Below, piece after piece: positions 1 to 5,955 of a stretch of 7,050 nt of DNA. Numbering within the stretch: the stretch's first letter is position 1; the number at the start of each line of letters is the position of its first letter. Where the stretch lies: positions 1 through 7,050 of the forward strand of contig DVMG01000167.1 in NCBI GenBank assembly GCA_018715105.1, written 5' to 3'. The notes beneath the pieces are model-generated. The model saw only the letters and a program-made list of their open reading frames with translations. It was not told where the DNA came from and ran no database searches. Source of the DNA: Candidatus Ventricola intestinavium (lineage in GTDB: Bacteria; Bacillota; Clostridia; Christensenellales; Aristaeellaceae). The translations under genes were made by a program, and so were the position numbers.

Positions 1-427
1 GGATGTAAGAGAGCGCATACTCCATCACCTCCGGCGGGGTGCCCATTAAAAGCAGGACGGATTCGCTGAAAACCATGCCCAGCACCGTCAGCACGGCGCC
101 GCTGAGGATGGCCAGCATCACCGTGGTATGCACGGAGCGGGAAACCTCTTCCCCCTTCCGCGCGCCATAGAACTGCGAAATGATGACCGACGCGCCGGAT
201 GAGACGCCCACAAAAAAGCCCACCAGCAGGTTGATCAGCGTGCCGGTTGTTCCTCCGACGGCGGCCAGCGCCTCCTTGCCGACAAACTTGCCCACGATAA
301 TCGCGTCCGCCGTGTTATAAAGCTGCTGAAAAAACGTGCCCAGAACGATCGGGAAGAAAAACAGCAGCAGCTGCTTCCAGATCACGCCTTCTGTGATGCC
401 GTTGATCGGATCCCTTGTCTTGCTCAT
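1..427 (-). CDS. MATE-family multidrug/toxin efflux transporter, N-terminal part (runs off left edge)
   Basis: This is the N-terminal 142 residues of an integral membrane transporter; the family is usually about 450 residues, so about a third is visible. After a polar start (MSKTRDPINGITEGVIWKQL), a first membrane segment covers about residues 19-36, followed by the QQLYNTADAIIVGKFVG stretch (34-50) that is typical of clostridial MATE proteins. Further hydrophobic segments lie at about 61-83 and 99-120, with the FYGARKGEE loop (86-94) between them. Family knowledge: MATE proteins export cationic drugs or metabolites using a Na+ or H+ gradient. The ATG at 427-425 is preceded by AGAGGA with a 9-nt spacer. 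It follows a 204-base gap and shares the strand of the polysaccharide operon. It resembles efflux-type MATEs more than Wzx flippases, so a role in glycan export is possible but unsupported. The family call is firm; the substrate is unknown. Confidence 0.93.
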   Translation of the reverse strand, partial: MSKTRDPINGITEGVIWKQLLLFFFPIVLGTFFQQLYNTADAIIVGKFVGKEALAAVGGTTGTLINLLVGFFVGVSSGASVIISQFYGARKGEEVSRSVHTTVMLAILSGAVLTVLGMVFSESVLLLMGTPPEVMEYALSYI

Positions 428-631
428 ATGAATCGGTCCTCTTCGATAGATGATTTTAATGGATGATGAATGATTGTTGGTTGGTGAATGACGGCGGGAT
501 GGAGCGGCCTGTTTTCGCCGGTCTCCCTGCACGCCCAAGGCAGCCTCCGGCGCAGGCTTTGATGTGTTTTTTCTCTCCGGGGAGCGAAAGCGCCTTCTCG
601 GGCTGCTCCCACTCCGGATTTCATTCGGGCC
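428..631. other. Intergenic region between the Fe-S protein gene and the MATE gene
   Basis: This is the only sizeable non-coding stretch in the window. Read on the minus strand, it begins with a hairpin-forming segment just after the upstream stop codon. A second imperfect inverted repeat follows at 501-526 (GGAG and CGGC arms pairing around a GAAAACAG loop). It ends in a clearly AT-rich patch (about 443-491), unusual in this GC-rich sequence, just before the MATE ribosome binding site. A TAAAAT (minus strand, 458-453) could be a -10 element, but the hexamer 17 bases upstream (ACCAAC) does not resemble a -35. The region plausibly separates two transcription units, but no element here can be proven by reading alone. 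Confidence 0.5.
576..618 (-). other. Hairpin after the last operon gene, without a U-tract
   Basis: About 13 nt after the stop codon of the Fe-S protein gene, a perfect 6-bp inverted repeat occurs (minus strand GGGAGC at 610-605 and GCTCCC at 585-580). It is extended by an outer 4-bp arm (TCCG at 618-615 with CGGA at 579-576) across a 4-nt bulge. The loop can itself fold (AGCCC, GAGAA loop, GG-C-GCT). The transcript downstream is A-rich (GAGAAAAAAC), not U-rich, so this is not a canonical rho-independent terminator. It may protect or process the mRNA end, act with Rho, or be fortuitous. Confidence 0.4.
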
Positions 632-1825
632 TCAAAGCGTGCCAAACCGCTTTTTCAGGCGGCGTATGACGCCCGCAGGCAGGTGCAGGATGCGCCGCAG
701 CGCGCGCTCCGTCCGGCCCGGCGGCGCCAGAAGCTTCATCACATGCCCGCTTACAAACCCGTGGCGCGCATAGTCCCTGAAAAAGGCATCGCGTTTTCGG
801 TGCGGCGCAGCCGCTTTAAAAAGCCCCGGATTAAAGCGTGCCATGCAGTCAAGATCCGGCGCCGTGAAAAGACGCAGCTGCTTTCTGCATGCGTCAAGCG
901 CCTCTTTTCCCCGCTCTGTGTTGACCAGGACCAGCGAAAGCCCGGTATCGTCATTCTGGCGCGGGCAAAGGTTTTCAGCCCCCCACAGGTCGGCCAGCGT
1001 GATATCCGCGGAATGACGTCCGCCGCGCAGGCCCGTGCATCCGTGGCAGGCGGGCCTCAGATACAGGTTCTGCAAAAAGCCGTAGAGAAACGGCTCATCC
1101 GTCTGGGTGCCCGTGTGTTCCGATCCGTCTTCAAACGTGGCGACGGAAGAAAAGTTTTTCCAGCCCAGCCGCTTGTCGCGGAACGTATAGGCCGCCACGC
1201 GCTGCCCGTGCGTGCGCTCCAGCTCGGCGATATACGAAGCGAATACACCGGGCGACGGCACGCCGTGACACACAAAGTCCACCGTGATCAGCCGCTCGCT
1301 GCGCCGTCCGCCGAGCGCCGCCCGCAGTCCGTCCACCTGGCAGGGCGTGCCTGAAAACAGAACCGGAATATCCCGTCCAAGCAGGGATACCGCGTTGGCG
1401 ATGGCATCCGAGGCATCGCTTTGCACGTATTTGGAGCCCCGCATGGGGGCAATTTCCTCTTCGTTAAACGCGCCGACATGCTCGACGCGCAGCCCTTCGC
1501 CAAAGGCAGCGCCAAAGACAACGCCGCCTTTGGCAAGCGTTTCCCTGGCCAGGGCGGTGAAAACGCCTCCGGATGAGGAAGCCCGCCGAAGCGCCGGGTC
1601 TTTTATCTGGGCGCCGAATACGCGCGGGTGTGCTTCTTCCGCCTGCCGGCCCGCCGGGCACCGCTTCTCACACAGGTCGCATCCGATGCACAGCTTTCCA
1701 TCCACCTGCGGATAGAGAAATCCCTCCTCATCCGGCTTCATGGTGATCGCGTGCCGGGGGCAGATGCAGGCGCAGGCGCCGCATCCCGTGCATTCGGCCT
1801 TGTTGGGCCGGACCGTCTTTCTCAT
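632..1825 (-). CDS. Two-[4Fe-4S] ferredoxin / coenzyme F420 hydrogenase beta-subunit family protein of a polysaccharide cluster
   Basis: This 397-residue protein starts with a bacterial ferredoxin domain. Cluster I ligands are C12, C15, C18 and C22 followed by proline; cluster II ligands are C46, C49, C52 and C56 followed by proline. An FrhB/FdhB N-terminal-type segment follows (SSSGGVFTAL, 83-92; GGVVFGAAF, 100-108), then the C-terminal domain with FSGTPCQV (157-164), DFVCHGVPSP (183-192) and a late CHGC pair (260-263) before SADITLADLWG (272-282). Family knowledge: relatives move electrons between Fe-S clusters, flavin and a substrate or F420. Bacillota generally lack F420, so a flavin or ferredoxin partner is likelier. 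These proteins recur in polysaccharide loci, where their reaction is not established. It is soluble, with no signal peptide. The ATG has AAAGGAG at a 6-nt spacer and overlaps the pyruvyl transferase stop as ATGA, implying coupled synthesis. Family call firm, function unknown. Confidence 0.93.
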   Translation of the reverse strand: MRKTVRPNKAECTGCGACACICPRHAITMKPDEEGFLYPQVDGKLCIGCDLCEKRCPAGRQAEEAHPRVFGAQIKDPALRRASSSGGVFTALARETLAKGGVVFGAAFGEGLRVEHVGAFNEEEIAPMRGSKYVQSDASDAIANAVSLLGRDIPVLFSGTPCQVDGLRAALGGRRSERLITVDFVCHGVPSPGVFASYIAELERTHGQRVAAYTFRDKRLGWKNFSSVATFEDGSEHTGTQTDEPFLYGFLQNLYLRPACHGCTGLRGGRHSADITLADLWGAENLCPRQNDDTGLSLVLVNTERGKEALDACRKQLRLFTAPDLDCMARFNPGLFKAAAPHRKRDAFFRDYARHGFVSGHVMKLLAPPGRTERALRRILHLPAGVIRRLKKRFGTL

Positions 1826-3015
1826 GGCTTGCTCCTTTGCCTGGAACGCTTTTCCCCGGACAGCGCCAGCACGGCGTCAAGGATTTTCCGGCGGCCCGCC
1901 ATGTATTCCGGCAGGCGCCGGGCGAGAAATGTGCGCTCCTCACATTCCCTCTGCATCATGGCGTCATAGGCCCTCATGAGGGCCTCAGCGCCGTCAAGCG
2001 CCTGCGCGGCGAGAAGATGCCCCTCTTCTTTGCCAAAGAGATCACGCGCAATGCCGCGCGCCTTCACCGAATACCCGATCACCAGGGTGGGCACGTGCGA
2101 AGAATACCCGGCAATAGAGGCATGCGTGCGGGCTGTGACCAGCGCACGCAGGCGGGCAATGTAACCCTTAAGCTGCATCGCCCCCAGCGTGCCGGGAAGG
2201 AGAAACACGCGCGGCTCCTGCTCAAAGCGCGCCTTGATGCGGGAAAGCGCGTCGATATCGCTGTCATGCGCCCAGGTGACGTGCGGAACCAGCGCGACGG
2301 CGCTGTCCCCCGTTGAAAGGATATGGCGCACCAGCGCCACGAACGCATCCAGAGCACTCTCCCTGTCCTTCATGCAGTCCAGCACAAGCGGGCTGACGTT
2401 CAGGCCGACCGTGTTTCCCTCCCGCCAGTCAGGCGGAAGCGGCAGTTCCTCAGCGGGCAATGTGAACGCCGGATCGCACCAGGTGCGAACGTGCAGTCCC
2501 GCCGAGCGCATCGCCTGGGCGGTAATGGATTCCCGCGCAACGATCAGGTCATATTGCTTCAAATCCCGCAGGATCTCTCCCTGAAGCAGCTCCGGCTCCA
2601 CAGAGCAGCCCCACAGCACAAGCGGGATGCCCGCGCGGCGCAGACGGCCGTTGATAACCGCCATATGTTCCTGATATCCATAGCAATACGTGTCCCCACC
2701 GACGGACAGGCAGATCCCGCTGCGCCGCCCAAGGGAGATGGCGGGCGCATAGCGGCGGGCGACCTCGCTCTCGCGCGCCATTCCCAGCCGGTATCCCACC
2801 GAGTTGACAAGCCGCCGCATGCTGTAAGGCGAAATCGTGGCGGGCACAATCCTGCACACGTCCTCCATCTTCAGGCTGCGGTCATAGCCGGGCTGCCGGG
2901 AAGAGAGCACCACCTGCGCGCCCGTCTGCGCGAAAAGCGCCGCCGTTGAGCGGACGATGGCCTCACAGCCCCGGTTTTCACATCCGGAATGGTTATAAAG
3001 CAGGATGCGCGTCAT
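1822..3015 (-). CDS. Polysaccharide pyruvyl transferase family protein
   Basis: This 397-residue protein belongs to the CsaB/WcaK-type pyruvyl transferase family, whose known members attach a pyruvate ketal from phosphoenolpyruvate to a glycan sugar. Family marks in order are an N-terminal Rossmann-like start with NRGCEAI (14-20), SVGGDTYCYG (104-113), WGCSVEP (135-141), ARES (160-163), DPAF (181-184), LVPHV (242-246), ARTHASIAG with the conserved histidine (H298), and GYSVKARGIA (314-323), followed by a helical tail ending in basic residues (KRSRQRSKP). It is soluble and probably acts at the inner membrane face on the lipid-linked glycan. The ATG at 3015 is preferred over an in-frame GTG at 3030: it gives an ATGA overlap with the upstream glycosyltransferase and has GGGGGA 7 nt away. 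Its partner may be the Fe-S protein made next. The family is clear; pyruvylation activity and target sugar are inferred. Confidence 0.93.
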   Translation of the reverse strand: MTRILLYNHSGCENRGCEAIVRSTAALFAQTGAQVVLSSRQPGYDRSLKMEDVCRIVPATISPYSMRRLVNSVGYRLGMARESEVARRYAPAISLGRRSGICLSVGGDTYCYGYQEHMAVINGRLRRAGIPLVLWGCSVEPELLQGEILRDLKQYDLIVARESITAQAMRSAGLHVRTWCDPAFTLPAEELPLPPDWREGNTVGLNVSPLVLDCMKDRESALDAFVALVRHILSTGDSAVALVPHVTWAHDSDIDALSRIKARFEQEPRVFLLPGTLGAMQLKGYIARLRALVTARTHASIAGYSSHVPTLVIGYSVKARGIARDLFGKEEGHLLAAQALDGAEALMRAYDAMMQRECEERTFLARRLPEYMAGRRKILDAVLALSGEKRSRQRSKP

Positions 3016-3995
3016 CGTCTGATCCCCCACTTTCTTCCGGTGATCTTCTCCCTGATTCTCAGCAGCATGTAAAGCCGGGGGAACCGGCCCGCCGTCACCG
3101 CGCGATACAGCCGCGCATCCTTTCGAGGAATGCGCGAGGCATCCACTCCATCCAGCACGAGCGGCCGGATCTGCGCATTAAACCGCCCCATGCAGGCACG
3201 GATGCCGGATTCCTTTTCATCCACCCAGACACAGCTTTGCAGAAAGTCCCGGAAATACAGCTCCTTGACGCCCTGCCGGAGCAAAATCGCGTTCATTCCG
3301 GCGAGCATCGGCTGATGCGCCTCGCTGTATCGGCCGATATTGGCCATGGCCGAGCGCGCATGGACGCGGTAAACATAGGTGTGTTCCGGAATGTGCATAA
3401 CGCGCCGTGCGCGCAGGTAAAGCTGCAGGTTGAGCAGCGCATCCTCCCCGATGCGCACGCCCTCATCCAGGCGCAGCCCATCCTCAAACAGCTCCCGTTC
3501 ATAAAGCTTGTTCCACAGATTGTTGTAGATGCGGTGCATGTGGATGATTTCGCGCACAATTTCAAGAGGCTGCTGCAGAACCGGCTCAATCTGAACCGGA
3601 ACGCGCCTGTTCTTCTCCATATCAAAGAGCGTGTGATTGGCGGATGTGATCTGCGCCCCGCTTCGCACAGCCGCCTGATACAGCAGGGCAAAACCGTTTT
3701 CCTCAAGCGCGTCATCCGCATCGACAAAGGCGATGTATCGTCCCGACGCCATGGTGATGCCCCGGTTCCTGGCCGCGGAAACACCGCTGTTATGGATATG
3801 CAGCACGCTGGCACGCGGCTCTGTGCGCGCAAACGCATCGAGGATCGCCCCCGTGGCATCCGTGGAACCGTCGTCAATAAAGATCATCTCCAGCGCCGGT
3901 TCCTTCTGCGCCTTCAGGCTTTCAAGGCATGTGCTCAGATAGCGTTCCGCGTTGAAGCACGGCACAATGACGCTGATCTCGGCTTTTGCATTCAT
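3012..3995 (-). CDS. Family 2 glycosyltransferase (GT-D)
   Basis: This 327-residue, GT-A-fold inverting glycosyltransferase transfers a sugar from a nucleotide sugar to a growing lipid-linked glycan on the cytoplasmic side. Visible marks are ISVIVPCFNAERYL (7-20), the nucleotide-binding IDDGSTD (40-46), GVSAARNRG (71-79), the metal-binding DADD (92-95) and the acidic GEDALLN (183-189), whose E/D pair is a candidate catalytic base. No membrane segment is seen. The ATG at 3995 is chosen because it is preceded by GGAGGGGGAAG and puts the conserved VSVIVP-like strand at the usual distance from the N terminus. A GTG at 4037 would add 14 residues and overlap the upstream gene by 25 nt. It starts 17 nt after the stop of GT-C and overlaps the pyruvyl transferase start as ATGA. 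Its C-terminal half aligns with those of GT-B and GT-C. Donor and acceptor cannot be read. Confidence 0.94.
   Translation of the reverse strand: MNAKAEISVIVPCFNAERYLSTCLESLKAQKEPALEMIFIDDGSTDATGAILDAFARTEPRASVLHIHNSGVSAARNRGITMASGRYIAFVDADDALEENGFALLYQAAVRSGAQITSANHTLFDMEKNRRVPVQIEPVLQQPLEIVREIIHMHRIYNNLWNKLYERELFEDGLRLDEGVRIGEDALLNLQLYLRARRVMHIPEHTYVYRVHARSAMANIGRYSEAHQPMLAGMNAILLRQGVKELYFRDFLQSCVWVDEKESGIRACMGRFNAQIRPLVLDGVDASRIPRKDARLYRAVTAGRFPRLYMLLRIREKITGRKWGIRR
3023..3028 (-). promoter_or_regulatory. Ribosome binding site of the pyruvyl transferase gene
   Basis: GGGGGA on the minus strand lies 7 nt before the ATG at 3015, within the end of GT-D. It is a weaker match than the AAGGAG sites of the neighbours, so translation here may depend more on coupling through the ATGA overlap. 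The site would be useless to the alternative GTG at 3030, which lies upstream of it. Confidence 0.6.
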
Positions 3996-4002
3996 CAGAT
4001 CT

Positions 4003-4011
4003 TCCCCCTCC
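4003..4011 (-). promoter_or_regulatory. Ribosome binding site of GT-D in the 17-nt gap
   Basis: GGAGGGGGA on the minus strand lies between the stop of GT-C and the ATG at 3995. The GGAGG core is 11 nt from the start, while the GGGGGA part is 7 nt away, the same spacing seen for GGGGGA before the pyruvyl transferase. This favours the ATG over the GTG at 4037. Confidence 0.7.
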
Positions 4012-4012
4012 G

Positions 4013-4942
4013 TCAGGGCAGAAAGTAGGACAGGCACGGCAGTGCGCGCAGCACAAGGAAATACAGCTTCTGTTTGGCGCAGAGCCTGGAAAACCGAACG
4101 CCGTTTGTGATCGTGTCCGCCGCCCTTCCCCCCATGGCCATGGCCGCGCGCAGCCGCCCGCGGTCCCGCCGCAGCGTGCGCAGGTAAATATCCAGATGCG
4201 CGCGGAAGAGCGCCGTTTCAAGCCCGTTTTTCGCGAGAAACCGCGCAATTCCCGCCAGCATCGCCTGGCTGCGGCCATACACATCCGCCTGCGCGCGCAT
4301 CATGGCGGAGTCTCCCCCATATTCATAGATATACACAGGCGTATCCTCCACCACCCAGGAGGAGGCGGCCATAAATGCATCCAGATTAAAAAGGACATCT
4401 TCCCCCACGCTTACGCCCGGGGGCACGCGCAGGCCTTCCCGCCTCACAAAATCCGTGCGGTACAGCTTGGCATACAGGGGATTCAGGCCGCTGTCCCCGC
4501 GGATCAGGCTTTCCAGGATCTCCTGAAGCGCCCCGTGTGCGCAGGAAAAAAGCTGCTCTCTCTTTTCTTCCAGAAACCGCATGACAAACGCGGCGCAGAG
4601 GATCTGCGCCCTTCCGTCGTCAAGGGATAGAAGATGCGCAAGTCCCTGCGGCAAAAGCAGGTCATCCGCGTCCACAAAGGCCATCCATTTGCCGCGCGCC
4701 GCGTCCATCCCCGCGTTGCGCGCGCCGGAAACGCCCGCGTTTTCCTGATGCAGAACGCGGATGCGGGCATCCTGAGCGGCAAGCGCATCGAGAATCGCGC
4801 CGGTGCCATCTTTGGAACCGTCGTCCACGGCGATCAGTTCAAAATCCTGCATGGTCTGCGCAAGCACGCTTTTCACCGTGCGGGCAAGCGTCTTTTCCGC
4901 GCAGTAGCAGGGCATCACGATGCTCACAAGCGGCGTATTCAT
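4013..4942 (-). CDS. Family 2 glycosyltransferase (GT-C)
   Basis: This 309-residue protein is the shortest of the four glycosyltransferases here. The GT-A fold is marked by VSIVMPCYCAEKTL (6-19), VDDGSKDGT (39-47), GVSGARNAG (70-78), the metal site DADD (91-94) and GEDVLFN (180-186), which carries the likely catalytic acid pair. Between the metal site and the ED motif it has GDSGLNPLYAKLYR (149-162), which matches GDSVLNIMCGKLHR in GT-B and marks the two as close paralogues. No transmembrane segment or signal peptide is visible, so it is probably a cytosolic or membrane-associated enzyme of glycan assembly. The ATG has AAGGAG with an 8-nt spacer and overlaps the stop of GT-B as ATGA. It ends 17 nt before GT-D, and the Shine-Dalgarno sequence of GT-D lies in that gap. 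The sugar transferred is unknown. Confidence 0.94.
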   Translation of the reverse strand: MNTPLVSIVMPCYCAEKTLARTVKSVLAQTMQDFELIAVDDGSKDGTGAILDALAAQDARIRVLHQENAGVSGARNAGMDAARGKWMAFVDADDLLLPQGLAHLLSLDDGRAQILCAAFVMRFLEEKREQLFSCAHGALQEILESLIRGDSGLNPLYAKLYRTDFVRREGLRVPPGVSVGEDVLFNLDAFMAASSWVVEDTPVYIYEYGGDSAMMRAQADVYGRSQAMLAGIARFLAKNGLETALFRAHLDIYLRTLRRDRGRLRAAMAMGGRAADTITNGVRFSRLCAKQKLYFLVLRALPCLSYFLP

Positions 4943-5955
4943 GGCTCTCTCTCCTTGGGGGCGCGCAGGCAGGCGGCCGCTTCCCCCAGCTTCCGGCGGA
5001 TCACCTGCATGGGCCAGATCAGCGGATAGGCCGCGGGATAGGCCCCCGTGCGCACCAGCGCATGCACAAGCCTGCCATACGGCGTCATCCCAGCCTTCCG
5101 AAGGGGCATGTCCACCAGCGGCCTTGCCCGGTCAAATCCTCGGATCACACCGGCAACGCCCCCATCCTTGTACAGCCGCAGCAGCACGCTGTCCAAAAAG
5201 GCCGCGTAAAAGCGTTCCATCTCACCGCGCCGCAGCAGCATGGCGCGCATCGCGGTGAGCCAGGGCAGGTGCCTTTCCCATTCGCCGCCCGTCTGCGTGT
5301 GCATGGCGGAGGCGGCATGCGTCCTGTAGCGATAGGCAACGCCGGGCACATAGGCGATGCCGCGGCCACAGAGAACGGCCTCCAGATTAAACAGCGCGTC
5401 CTCCGCAACCGCCACGCCCGGGTTCAGGCGCAGCCCCTCCCGTTCGATCCGCGCGCGGCGATGCAGCTTGCCGCACATGATGTTGAGCACGCTGTCGCCC
5501 TCGATCAGCCGAAGTGCCGCGGCGCGGCGGCGCGCCTCCCCTGCCTTTCGGATCCATCCCGACCGGGGAAAAACCGCTTCCCGCGCGCCGGATCCATCAA
5601 ATGTCTCATGGGCGCAGACCACCATATCCGCCTCCTCCCGCGCGCCGCAGAGCATGGCCGCAAGCGCGCCGGACGGAAGCAGATCATCACAGTCCACAAA
5701 GGTCACCCATTCTCCTGCAGCATGATCAAGGCCGAGGTTCCGCGCTGCGCTGACCCCCGCGTGGGCCTGGCGCAGCACATGCACACGTGCGTCCTCAGCG
5801 GCATAGCGGCGGGCGATATCCAAAGAGCCGTCCTGCGATCCGTCGTCGATCACGAGCAGCTCAAAATCCGTCATGCTCTGGGCGAGCACAGAATCAAGGC
5901 ACCCGGCCAGATACCGCTCGCCATTCAGGCACGGCACGATGACGCTGATCTTCAC
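4939..5955 (-). CDS. Family 2 glycosyltransferase (GT-B)
   Basis: This 338-residue inverting glycosyltransferase begins directly with the first strand of the fold, KISVIVPCLNGERYL (2-16). It then has IDDGSQDGS (36-44), GVSAARNLG (67-75), a metal site written DCDD (88-91; Asp-Cys rather than the Asp-Ala of GT-C and GT-D) and AEDALFN (184-190) with the candidate catalytic base. The GTG at 5955 is preferred: GGGAGG stands 7 nt upstream and the codon forms a GTGA overlap with the GT-A stop. An ATG at 6015 would add 20 Arg/Ala/Gly-rich residues, overlap GT-A by 64 nt and has no ribosome binding site. The C-terminal half contains a conserved Tyr/Arg/Ser pattern (YRYRTHAASAM, about 208-218) also found in GT-D. 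It probably adds one sugar of the repeat unit at the inner membrane face; the specificity is unknown. Confidence 0.93.
   Translation of the reverse strand: MKISVIVPCLNGERYLAGCLDSVLAQSMTDFELLVIDDGSQDGSLDIARRYAAEDARVHVLRQAHAGVSAARNLGLDHAAGEWVTFVDCDDLLPSGALAAMLCGAREEADMVVCAHETFDGSGAREAVFPRSGWIRKAGEARRRAAALRLIEGDSVLNIMCGKLHRRARIEREGLRLNPGVAVAEDALFNLEAVLCGRGIAYVPGVAYRYRTHAASAMHTQTGGEWERHLPWLTAMRAMLLRRGEMERFYAAFLDSVLLRLYKDGGVAGVIRGFDRARPLVDMPLRKAGMTPYGRLVHALVRTGAYPAAYPLIWPMQVIRRKLGEAAACLRAPKEREP

Noticed and set aside
453..481. A possible sigma-A promoter for the MATE gene (TAAAAT at 458-453, minus strand)
   Set aside because: The hexamer 17 nt upstream (ACCAAC) does not match TTGACA, and AT-rich stretches give such -10 matches by chance, so it is not listed as a promoter.
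501..526. Imperfect inverted repeat (GGAG-AC-CGGC, loop, GCCG-CTCC) as a terminator
   Set aside because: The stem is interrupted by a 2-nt bulge and no U-run follows on the minus strand.
683..1354. A 223-codon open frame on the plus strand
   Set aside because: It is antisense to the Fe-S protein gene, whose cysteine motifs and FrhB-type signatures leave no doubt about the coding strand.
3013..3030. GTG at 3030 as the start of the pyruvyl transferase
   Set aside because: It would add only MGDQT, lies upstream of the GGGGGA site, and gives up the ATGA overlap used by the ATG at 3015.
2946..4028. A 360-codon open frame on the plus strand
   Set aside because: It lies wholly antisense to GT-D and the start of the pyruvyl transferase, which have clear family motifs. 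The peptide has no recognisable domain; long antisense frames are expected in GC-rich genes.
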